Shown in pieces: positions 51,827 to 59,092 of a stretch of 64,000 bases of DNA; within the stretch, counting starts at the first letter, position 1, and each line of letters starts with the position of its first letter. This DNA comes from DASQEH01 sp035633755 (GTDB taxonomy: Bacteria; Actinomycetota; Actinomycetes; Propionibacteriales; Nocardioidaceae): the NCBI GenBank assembly GCA_035633755.1, contig DASQEH010000080.1, positions 31,781-95,780 of the forward strand, given 5' to 3'. The position numbers and the translations under genes were made by a program. The notes beneath the pieces are model-generated. The model was not told the origin of the DNA. It saw nothing but the letters and a program-made list of their open reading frames with translations, and made no database searches.

Positions 51827-53020
51827 TCAGATGTCGTCCGTACGACGCCGCGACGCGTAGTCGCTCAACTCGTCCGCCAGCCGCGTTGCGGGCCAGTTCT
51901 CCCGGAGTGCTCGCTCCACCAGTTCGGCCTGGGTGTCCGGAGCCAGCCCGTCAACGGGCTGATCGCGATCGAGGTTGGTGGGGAACGAATAGCCCTCGGC
52001 AGCGGCCGCAATAGCGTTGCGAAGCGACTCAGCGTCAGCGCCGGCTGACCTGCGCGTCGCCAACGTGGGGTAGATCGCGTTCGAGACCTTCTCGCGGTCC
52101 ACGCTTTCCATGGCGCGGCCGAACGCCGACGACACCTGCAGGAGGTTCGCCATCCGCTTGATGTCAGTCGACCGGTTGTGTCCGGCGCCGTGGAGAAGCG
52201 CGGGGTTGAAGAACGCGGCGTCACCCTTGGAGAGCGGCAGCTGGACGTGGTTCCGCTCGAAGTACTCGATGAACTCCGGGCGTCGCCAAGCCAGGTACCC
52301 GGAGGGGTAGGTCTGTGAGTGCGGCAGGTACATCGTGGGGCCGCTGACCACCGGCATGTCGGAGTGCGCCACTGCTCCTTGCAGCGTGAGCACGGGTGAC
52401 AGGGCATGAGCATGGACCGGGAACTGTGCCGCACGCTCGTTCGTCATGAAGCCGAGGTGGTAGTCGCGGTGGGGGCTCTGGGCCTCCCCGCCAGGGTTGA
52501 CCACATTGATCTGCGACGTGACCTGGTAGGCCGGTCCGAGCCATGCGGTGAAGATCAACGCGAGGACATCGTTGGAGTAGTAGTCGACGAACACGTCCGG
52601 TGCCCGTACGGCGAGCTTCTCCAGGGCGTTCCAAACCCGGTCGTTGGCACCGGGCTTGGCGAAGTGGTCACCCGCGGCCGTACCGCGTGCCTTCTGGTCC
52701 GCAATCATGGCGTCGAATGCCTCCGACGCCCGGTCGACGACAGTGAGCTCGGGAAAGGCCCCTTGGAACACCACCAGCCCCGGGCCGTCGGTGAGCGCAT
52801 GAACCAGCTCCGCCTGCAGGCCGTCGCGTCCGTCGGCTGTCGCCATCTCGTCACGCACGCGCTGGCTGTCGTAGATAGGCACGTTGTCGATCACTGAGCT
52901 GGCGTTGGGGTAGTCCACCAGCTCGGTGCTGCGCTCCACGAGCGCCACCAGATCTTCGAGGCGGCAGTCCGACTCGTTGAGGGACCAGGTACGCCGACCC
53001 GTGGGTGTGGTGGTAGTCAT
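51827..53020 (-). CDS. PhyH-type 2-oxoglutarate oxygenase (long form)
   Basis: This 397-residue PhyH-family protein has the iron-binding SPHRDYHLGF near residue 206 and the distal His in LLHGAGHNRS near residue 291, with an Arg nearby in TDIKRMANLL. The N-terminal 120 residues and the last 80 form extra parts not found in the short form. It may hydroxylate a different substrate in the same pathway. GGGAGGA precedes the ATG. It follows the SDR gene after 61 bases. Confidence 0.8.
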   Translation of the reverse strand: MTTTTPTGRRTWSLNESDCRLEDLVALVERSTELVDYPNASSVIDNVPIYDSQRVRDEMATADGRDGLQAELVHALTDGPGLVVFQGAFPELTVVDRASEAFDAMIADQKARGTAAGDHFAKPGANDRVWNALEKLAVRAPDVFVDYYSNDVLALIFTAWLGPAYQVTSQINVVNPGGEAQSPHRDYHLGFMTNERAAQFPVHAHALSPVLTLQGAVAHSDMPVVSGPTMYLPHSQTYPSGYLAWRRPEFIEYFERNHVQLPLSKGDAAFFNPALLHGAGHNRSTDIKRMANLLQVSSAFGRAMESVDREKVSNAIYPTLATRRSAGADAESLRNAIAAAAEGYSFPTNLDRDQPVDGLAPDTQAELVERALRENWPATRLADELSDYASRRRTDDI

Positions 53021-53081
53021 GGCAACGATCCTCCCTGAGTGGTGGGCGTGTCAGCCACTCTAAGCCCGCACGTGCACCGGG

Positions 53082-53852
53082 CTACCGTGCCGTCCAGCCG
53101 CCGTCCACGAGCAGGGTATGGCCCGTGATGAGCGACGCCGCAGGGGAAGCCAGGAACACGACGGCGCCAGCCACCTCCATCGGTCGACCGATGCGATGCA
53201 GTGCGGCTATGCGCTCGACCACGTCGTTCCGGAATTCCGGATCGGCCAAGGCGGCCTCGGTACCCGGAGTCTCGATGAACGTGGGGGCGACGTTGTTGAC
53301 CGTGACTCCCCCCGGACCCCATTCAACAGCGAGACAACGGGTGAGATGAGCGATGGCCGCCTTGGTCATGCAGTACACGGACTCACCGGGCAGCGCGACC
53401 TCACCGGCCTGCGAGCCGATCATGACGATACGCCCAAAACCTCGGGCCAGCATGCGACGGCCGACGTACTGGCTGGCGAAGAACGTGCCTTTGAGGTTGA
53501 TCGCGACCGTGTCGTCGAAGTCGCCCTCGCTCACGTCGACGGCGGGGTTTCCCGGAGCGACCCCCGCGTTGTTGACGAAGATGTCGACGCCTGCGAGCGC
53601 CTCTGCCGCATCGATCGCGGCTCGGACCTGGTCAAGGTCGGTCATGTCCATCTGCACCGAGATCGCACGCCGGCCGAGCCTCTTCACGTGCTCGGCGACG
53701 TCTCGGCCGTTCGCCTCGTCGCGAAGTCCCAGCACGACGTCGGCGCCGGCGGCGGCCAGGGCCACCGCGATCGCTCGCCCTAGCCCTCGGCCCGCGGCGG
53801 TCACCATGGCGGTGCGGCCGTCGAGGTCGAAGCGGGGGAGATCGTCGATCAC
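53082..53852 (-). CDS. SDR family oxidoreductase, coupled to the glycerophosphotransferase gene
   Basis: This is a 256-residue classical SDR with the cofactor motif TAAGRGLG near residue 19, NNAG near residue 92 and the catalytic SQAG and YCMTK near residues 144-160. The GTG start overlaps the stop of the upstream gene (GTGA) with GGAGG just before it, so the two are translated together. A role in making or oxidising an alcohol group in the cluster product is likely but unproven. Confidence 0.9.
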   Translation of the reverse strand: MIDDLPRFDLDGRTAMVTAAGRGLGRAIAVALAAAGADVVLGLRDEANGRDVAEHVKRLGRRAISVQMDMTDLDQVRAAIDAAEALAGVDIFVNNAGVAPGNPAVDVSEGDFDDTVAINLKGTFFASQYVGRRMLARGFGRIVMIGSQAGEVALPGESVYCMTKAAIAHLTRCLAVEWGPGGVTVNNVAPTFIETPGTEAALADPEFRNDVVERIAALHRIGRPMEVAGAVVFLASPAASLITGHTLLVDGGWTAR

Positions 53853-54958
53853 ACGACCTCCAGGCCTGGGGCTGACAGCGAGGAGGCCGGTGGGGAACCC
53901 CACAGCCGCTCCAGGACCCGGTCGGTCGAGTGCCCGTCCTCCAGGTGGCAGAAGCGCTCGCGGAACTGCGCGTACCTGGCTGCGTAGGTCCGCTCAACCG
54001 CAGGCAGGTCGAGAAGGGCGTCGGCAAGCTCGTCCTGGGAGGACAGCAGCGGCCCCGGAGCCTGCTCGGCGAGGTCGAAGTAGAAACCGCGCACCTCGTC
54101 GCGAAACCGGTCGAGGTCATAGGTGAAGAAGAGAAGTGGCTTCCCGGTCACCGCGAAGTCGAACATCGTCGACGAGTAGTCGGTGACCATGACGTCCGCG
54201 GCCAGGTACAGGTGGGCGACATCGGGGTAGTACGAGACGTCCCGGACGAAGCGTCCATGCTCCGGCGCTCGGCGGTCGGTCATCAGGTAGTGGAGCCGGA
54301 GCAGCAGGCAGTGGTTGTCGCCCAGTCGCTCCAGCAATGGGCCGGTCCGCATGCCGAGCTCGATGTCAGGGCGTCCGTCAGCGAAGACGGTGTCGTCGCG
54401 GAATGTCGGCGTGTAGAGCACCACGCGGGTGTCGTCGGGGATCTCCAGCTCACGGCGCACGCGGGCACGGATCTCATCGCGGTTCGGCGAGTTGAGCACG
54501 TCGTTGCGCGGGTAGCCGGTCTCCAGGACCTCACCGGTGAACCCGAAAGCGCCGCGCAGAAGTCCGGTGCTCTGCGCATTCGGAGAGATCAGTAGATCCC
54601 AGCGGTTGACGTCGCGGGTCAGCCGATCGAGGCGCCCTGGCGGTGCCCACAGCACGTCGAAGTGCACCCGCTTGAGCGGCGTACCGTGCCAGGTCTGCAG
54701 GTACACCGCGCCGGGCCGCTTGTCCCAGTCGAGGTCGGTGTGGGTGTTGCCGATCAGCAGGTCCGCCGACTCCAGCGCCTCCACACACTGTGGTCCGGCC
54801 GGCGGCACCGTGTGGACACCGGCCGGGAAGCCGTGCAGATGCGCTGGGTCGGCGATCCAGGTATGCGTGTCGCCCGGTCGCCGGTCGATCCAAGCCTCAT
54901 AGAGGGCGCGTGGGTTATCTGAGTAGCGGCCCTCGAAGCTGGTGTGGACGACCTTCAT
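53849..54958 (-). CDS. CDP-glycerol glycerophosphotransferase family protein
   Basis: This 369-residue member of the TagB/TagF family transfers glycerol- or ribitol-phosphate from a CDP carrier to a growing wall polymer in characterised members. Motifs include YLQTWHGTPLKRVHFD near residue 90, RNDVLNSPNR near residue 157 and ADVMVTDYSSTMFDFAVTGK near residue 260. The protein is soluble and probably membrane-associated. No other teichoic-acid genes are in the window. It is the first gene of the cluster and is divergent from the DUF427 gene. Confidence 0.85.
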   Translation of the reverse strand: MKVVHTSFEGRYSDNPRALYEAWIDRRPGDTHTWIADPAHLHGFPAGVHTVPPAGPQCVEALESADLLIGNTHTDLDWDKRPGAVYLQTWHGTPLKRVHFDVLWAPPGRLDRLTRDVNRWDLLISPNAQSTGLLRGAFGFTGEVLETGYPRNDVLNSPNRDEIRARVRRELEIPDDTRVVLYTPTFRDDTVFADGRPDIELGMRTGPLLERLGDNHCLLLRLHYLMTDRRAPEHGRFVRDVSYYPDVAHLYLAADVMVTDYSSTMFDFAVTGKPLLFFTYDLDRFRDEVRGFYFDLAEQAPGPLLSSQDELADALLDLPAVERTYAARYAQFRERFCHLEDGHSTDRVLERLWGSPPASSLSAPGLEVV

Positions 54959-55115
54959 GAGGCGGGCGGGGCGGATGTCGTCGTGGTGAGCAGAGCTACT
55001 TTCATCCTGGGACCGTACCTGACCTGCGGCTTTTCGTCTGCTTCGAGTGCTATCGCGACAGCGCATCCGGAAGACATCGAGCCAGCGACTGGTAGCCATT
55101 CCCGTGGGACCTCGG

Positions 55116-55121
55116 CAGACT
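55116..55121 (+). promoter_or_regulatory. candidate leaderless -10 of the DUF427 gene
   Basis: CAGACT is followed by six bases and then the ATG at 55128. Confidence 0.35.
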
Positions 55122-55127
55122 GATCGC

Positions 55128-55955
55128 ATGGCTGTCAGCATGAGCACCCTTGTCATGAGCGCACTGGGAGACCTGCGCATACACCCCGTCAGCAAGTGGA
55201 TCCGGGCCTCGTCGCGCGGCACGACGGTCGTGAGCTCGAAGCAGGCGAGAGTCGTCTGGGAGCCGCGTCGCGTTGTGCCCTCGTACGCCGTACCTATCGG
55301 CGATGTGTACGGGGATCTAATCCCTTACAGCGGCGAAGCCGCCACCGAGATGCCAGTCCAGCTCAGTGTCGACGCTCCTCCGGTGCTGGATCCGCGGACG
55401 CCTTTCTCGGTGCACACATGCGCAGGGGAGGCGCTCACGATAAGGACCAGCCACGGGGACCTGGCCGGCGCGGCATTCGCCCCTGACGACGCCGACCTGG
55501 CCGGGTATGTGGTCCTGGACTGGGAGGCGTTCAGCGAATGGATGGAAGAGGACGAGCGCGTTCTCGGACATCCGCACGACCCGTTCGACCGCATCGACTG
55601 CTTGCGCACCAGCAGGCACGTCCTGGTGTCGGTAGACGGTGAGGTGTTGGCGGACACCACTCACGCAACGCTGTTGTTCGAGACGCCGTTGCCGATGCGC
55701 TACTACCTGCCTCGCGGCGACGTACGGATGGACCTGCTTCGCCCCAGTACCCGGCAGACGACATGTGCCTACAAGGGGGTCGCCTCCTACTGGTCACTGG
55801 ACGGCGACGAGGCGCGAGCGGACATCGCCTGGAGCTACGAGGACCCCCTGCACGACGCCCTCCCCGTGAAGGACATGATCTGCTTCTTCACCGAGCGGCT
55901 CGACCTCACCGTGGATGGCCAGGAGATACCACGGCCGTTGACGCCCTGGTCCTGA
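55128..55955 (+). CDS. DUF427 family protein (two domains)
   Basis: This 275-residue soluble protein appears to contain two DUF427 repeats. The first, with VVSSKQARVVWEPRRVVPSY, lies near residue 30, and the second, with LVSVDGEVLADTTHATLLFE and PSTRQTTCAYKGVASYWSL, lies near residues 165-225. The fold is a small beta barrel and no function is known. The ATG at 55128 is favoured by CAGACT-N6. It is convergent with the rhodanese gene. Confidence 0.82.
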   Translation: MAVSMSTLVMSALGDLRIHPVSKWIRASSRGTTVVSSKQARVVWEPRRVVPSYAVPIGDVYGDLIPYSGEAATEMPVQLSVDAPPVLDPRTPFSVHTCAGEALTIRTSHGDLAGAAFAPDDADLAGYVVLDWEAFSEWMEEDERVLGHPHDPFDRIDCLRTSRHVLVSVDGEVLADTTHATLLFETPLPMRYYLPRGDVRMDLLRPSTRQTTCAYKGVASYWSLDGDEARADIAWSYEDPLHDALPVKDMICFFTERLDLTVDGQEIPRPLTPWS

Positions 55956-55964
55956 GGTGGGCTT

Positions 55965-56366
55965 CTAGCGGCGTATGTCGGGCGTATCCCACGTGATCGG
56001 CAGGCCGGCAGCGATCCAAGCCTCGACTCCGCCAGCCATGTCGGTCGCCCGCCACAGACCTACCGCGCGCAAGCTGGCCGCGGCGAACCCGGAACTGTAG
56101 CCCTGCCTGCACACGACCACGACCTCCTGATCGTACGAGGTGGCTTCGGGGATGCGGGCACCACAACTGGGGTCCAGCCGCCATTCCAGGACGGTCCGGT
56201 CGATCACGACGGCGCCCGGCAACTCGCCTTGCTCTGCCCGCTGCGCCTCAGTGCGGGTGTCCACCACGAGGGCACCTCTCATGAGTGCCTGCACAGTCTC
56301 GACCGGCGTGAGGCGCTGGACTCCTGCCAAAGCCCTCGACAAGGCGACGTCTACTCCGACTGCCAT
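55965..56366 (-). CDS. rhodanese-like sulfurtransferase domain protein
   Basis: This 133-residue single rhodanese domain has the active-site loop VVVCRQGYSSG near residue 86, with the persulfide-forming Cys, and the usual LVVDTRTEAQRAEQGELPGA in the N-terminal half. The sulfur acceptor is unknown. The ATG at 56366 is the most likely start; the open frame further upstream overlaps the next gene. Confidence 0.85.
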   Translation of the reverse strand: MAVGVDVALSRALAGVQRLTPVETVQALMRGALVVDTRTEAQRAEQGELPGAVVIDRTVLEWRLDPSCGARIPEATSYDQEVVVVCRQGYSSGFAAASLRAVGLWRATDMAGGVEAWIAAGLPITWDTPDIRR

Positions 56367-56419
56367 CGGACCGCCGATGGGGTCGGCCGTGCCATTGCGC
56401 AACGGTGGCTCGTGCTGCG

Positions 56420-56833
56420 TCAGCTCTGCTGCTGCGCGATGTTGACCATCCAGGCGACTCCGAACTGATCCACACACATGCCGAACTCGTCACCCCACAT
56501 TTGCTTCTCCAGCGCAACCGAGACGCTGCCGCCGTTGGACAGCTTGTCCCAGTAGCTGTGCAGCTCGACCGTGTCGTCGCCGCTCAAGCTGACGGCCATG
56601 TTGTTCCCCGAGGTGTACTCCGTTCCAGGGGGCGCGTCGGCACCCATCAACGTGAATCCGTTGTCGGCCTCGAGCATGCCGTGCATGATCTTGTCGGCGT
56701 CGGGCGTGTCCTGCGCGCCGTACTCGCCGAACGTCGACAGGGTCAGCGTGCCGCCGAAGACGCTCTCGTAGAACTCCATGGCTTGCCGGGCGCTTCCGGG
56801 AAAGCTGATGTAGGGATTGAGTCGCGAGGTCAC
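56420..56833 (-). CDS. VOC/PhnB-like protein
   Basis: This 137-residue vicinal-oxygen-chelate protein is of the PhnB/3-demethylubiquinone-methyltransferase-like family. It begins VTSRLNPYISFPGSARQAME and contains GFTLMGADAPPG and GDEFGMCVDQFGVAWMVN. The function in actinomycetes is unknown. The GTG at 56833 has AAGGGAG upstream. The next minus-strand gene ends 40 bases before its start. Confidence 0.82.
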   Translation of the reverse strand: MTSRLNPYISFPGSARQAMEFYESVFGGTLTLSTFGEYGAQDTPDADKIMHGMLEADNGFTLMGADAPPGTEYTSGNNMAVSLSGDDTVELHSYWDKLSNGGSVSVALEKQMWGDEFGMCVDQFGVAWMVNIAQQQS

Positions 56834-56873
56834 GGGATGCTCCCTTGCAGAGGTGGACGATGAAGGCGGCAGA

Positions 56874-57404
56874 CTAGCGGGTCGACTCGATACCCCGCGC
56901 GGCGAGCAGGTCCGCCCGCTTCCAGGCGTAGCCGACCATCCAGTGTGGCCGGTAGCGAAAGATGTGGATGTCCTCACCCCAGCTCAGCGGAGAGCTGCCG
57001 TAGTGGGCGGTCCAGTGCCCGATCGTCTCGTCCCATTCGTGGTCGCCCTCGCGGATCCGCTGTACGCGGCCGTGGCTGAACACGGCCATCTCCTCGTTGT
57101 CGATGTGCGCAACGCTGACCGCTGGTCGGGCGGCCATGTGGCGAGCCTTCGCCGCGGTCCCGCTGGTGCTGAACGTCCAGCTGGCATGCAAGAAATGACC
57201 GTCCATGGCGCTGATGCGGGGCTCTCCGCTGGCGGTGACCGTTGCCACACTGAGCACCTTCATGCCGGTCAGCAAGGCAACAAGGTCGTTCGCGGACAAC
57301 GCGCGATCGTCCTCGATGATGCTGCGCAGATGCTCGGTTGACGACCCACGGGACGCGTCCAGCAGTGTCTGTAGAGCGGCTATCTCTTCAGCGGTCTCCA
57401 ACAT
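56874..57404 (-). CDS. pyridoxamine 5'-phosphate oxidase-like flavin/F420-binding protein
   Basis: This 176-residue split-barrel protein is of the PNPOx-like superfamily. The core strands are VLSVATVTASGEPRISAM, HASWTFSTSGTAAKARHM and VSVAHIDNEEMAVFSHG, near residues 50-110. The family binds FMN, F420 or heme; which applies here cannot be read. It sits between VOC and MarR genes on the same strand. Confidence 0.8.
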   Translation of the reverse strand: MLETAEEIAALQTLLDASRGSSTEHLRSIIEDDRALSANDLVALLTGMKVLSVATVTASGEPRISAMDGHFLHASWTFSTSGTAAKARHMAARPAVSVAHIDNEEMAVFSHGRVQRIREGDHEWDETIGHWTAHYGSSPLSWGEDIHIFRYRPHWMVGYAWKRADLLAARGIESTR

Positions 57405-57431
57405 GAGCCCACGCTATGACAGCGACTCGGC

Positions 57432-57875
57432 TCAGCGACGCACGCCCTCCCCCAGCCGAACCAGCGCCGGGGCGGCCGAAACCAGACGTGCCCGGTCGCC
57501 CGGAGGCAGTCCTTCCAAGGCCTGGACGATTGCCGCGACCCTCCGCTCGGCAGCCTCTCGCATCAGCTCCGACCCGCGGTCAGTCGCCTCGATCCGCACC
57601 GACCGTGCACTGTCGGGGTGCGGGCTGCGGACCGCCAGGCCGAGCTCGACGAGTCCGTCGACGATGCGTGTCATGGTAGGCCCAGCGACGTCCTCGACCG
57701 CAGCCAGACGTCCGAGCGTGCAGGGGCCGCCGAACGCAAGGACAGACAGGGCACTGAGCCGGGCCGGACTCAGCGAGGTCAGCCGATCGACCCGACGCAG
57801 TCCGCGTAGCAGGTGGATGGCACCGGAGTTGAGCAGCCGAGCCGTCTCTTCGGCGGTCTGCTTGTCAGAGGTCAC
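57432..57875 (-). CDS. MarR family transcriptional regulator
   Basis: This 147-residue winged-helix regulator has the DNA-binding part GGPCTLGRLAAVEDVAGPTM near residues 49-68 and the wing DSARSVRIEATDRGSELM near residues 88-106. It is divergent from the VOC gene at 57933, and a perfect inverted repeat lies between the two starts, so it probably controls both. The ligand is unknown. Confidence 0.88.
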   Translation of the reverse strand: MTSDKQTAEETARLLNSGAIHLLRGLRRVDRLTSLSPARLSALSVLAFGGPCTLGRLAAVEDVAGPTMTRIVDGLVELGLAVRSPHPDSARSVRIEATDRGSELMREAAERRVAAIVQALEGLPPGDRARLVSAAPALVRLGEGVRR

Positions 57876-57884
57876 GTCGCATGT

Positions 57885-57916
57885 ATAGCATGCCTACCAA
57901 TCAATAGGGATGCTAT
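57885..57916. promoter_or_regulatory. MarR-type operator
   Basis: ATAGCAT at 57885-57891 and ATGCTAT at 57910-57916 form a perfect 7-bp inverted repeat with an 18-base AT-rich spacer. It starts 10 bases from the marR start codon and covers the divergent gene's upstream region. Confidence 0.65.
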
Positions 57917-57932
57917 GAAAGGCGGGAGACGA

Positions 57933-58319
57933 ATGCTCCAGCAAGTCGCTCAGCACGCGCAAGACCTCGATCGAGCCGGCCGGTTCTATGCACAGCTGCT
58001 CGGCATGGACCCGGTGGCGACATTCGACCCACCCGGACTGGTCTTCTTCGACCTCGGTGAGGTTCGGCTGTTGCTCGACCGGGCTGCACCGAGCGCGTTG
58101 CTGTACTTCAAGGTGGCCGACGTTCACAGCCGGATCGAGGAGCTGCGGGCGCTGGACGTCCACGTCGAGACGCAACCGCATGTCATCTTCAGCCATGACG
58201 ACGACACGCTGGGGCCGGCGGGAACGGACGAGTGGATGGCCTTCGTCAAGGACAGCGAGGGCAACACGGTCGGCCTGGTGAGCCATCGGGCCCGGGGGCA
58301 GGCGCACGCCGACCGCTGA
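57933..58319 (+). CDS. VOC family protein, divergent from marR
   Basis: This 128-residue glyoxalase-fold protein has the first half QVAQHAQDLDRAGRFYAQLL and the second half DEWMAFVKDSEGNTVGLVSH, with metal-type Glu and His positions. It could act on a toxic small molecule sensed by the MarR protein. The ATG at 57933 has GGCGGGAG upstream; an ATG at 57915 lies inside the operator and is less likely. Confidence 0.8.
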   Translation: MLQQVAQHAQDLDRAGRFYAQLLGMDPVATFDPPGLVFFDLGEVRLLLDRAAPSALLYFKVADVHSRIEELRALDVHVETQPHVIFSHDDDTLGPAGTDEWMAFVKDSEGNTVGLVSHRARGQAHADR

Positions 58320-58362
58320 AGGGCGCCGTTCACGTCCGGAGGAACAAGCCGAGGATGGGCAA

Positions 58363-58977
58363 CTACGGGGCCTCGACGTCGACCACGGCACCATGAGCCT
58401 CGGCGAGCAGGACTGCGCCGGCGAGGTCGAAGCGGGTGCCGCGCAGCCTTGCCAGGTGAAGATCGGTTCCTATGAGCCTCGCGCCCCGCAGGTCGGCGTC
58501 ACGCAGGTTGGCGTGGCTCAGAGTGGCGTTCGACAGGTCGCACCCTCGCAGCGACGTCTCGCTCAGGTCGGCATCGGACAGGTCTGCGTCCTGCAGATCC
58601 AGGTCGGCGAGGTCGAGCCGCGAGAGCTGCGCCCCACGCATCCCGACATGGCGCCATTGGCCGCGCCTCACCGACAGCGGCCGCAGCGTACAGTCCACAA
58701 AGGTGGAGCCAGCCAGCTTGCAGCCATCGAGATGAGCACTGAAGAAGGACGTCCGGCGGAACGTGCAGGCCACAAAGGCCGACCCGACGTGATGCGAGGC
58801 GTTCCATCGGCAGTCGGTGAAGGCACAGCTGTCGAATGTCGTCGCGTTCGTTGTCGCCTCGGTCAGGTCTACCCCGTCGAACATGCACCGCGAGAACGTT
58901 CCGCCGGACAGGTCGCGTCCGTACCAGTCGACGTCCACGAACGCCTCGTCGACCCATGACGTGTCATCGGTAGCCAT
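58363..58977 (-). CDS. pentapeptide repeat protein
   Basis: This 204-residue protein's second half is a run of A(D/N)Lxx-type pentapeptides (LDLADLDLQDADLSDADLSE, then SHANLRDADLRGARL). They would fold as a right-handed quadrilateral beta helix. Some relatives mimic DNA and protect gyrase; here no such role is shown. The ATG at 58977 is used. AGGAGG lies 15 bases upstream, next to a GTG at 58992, so the start is uncertain. Confidence 0.82.
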   Translation of the reverse strand: MATDDTSWVDEAFVDVDWYGRDLSGGTFSRCMFDGVDLTEATTNATTFDSCAFTDCRWNASHHVGSAFVACTFRRTSFFSAHLDGCKLAGSTFVDCTLRPLSVRRGQWRHVGMRGAQLSRLDLADLDLQDADLSDADLSETSLRGCDLSNATLSHANLRDADLRGARLIGTDLHLARLRGTRFDLAGAVLLAEAHGAVVDVEAP

Positions 58978-59092
58978 GAGGCAGGGTTTCACACCTCCTC
59001 GGCGTTGCGTCTCACGAATGCGGCTGGCGGGCAGGGGCCCCCAGCGGCGACACGACGACGGCCGCCACCGGGCGGCGCTCGTGGCTCGACGG

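Noticed and set aside
54959..55222. N-terminal extension of the glycerophosphotransferase
   Set aside because: Low-complexity sequence before the family start MKVVHTSFEGRYSDNPR; it would overlap the divergent DUF427 promoter.
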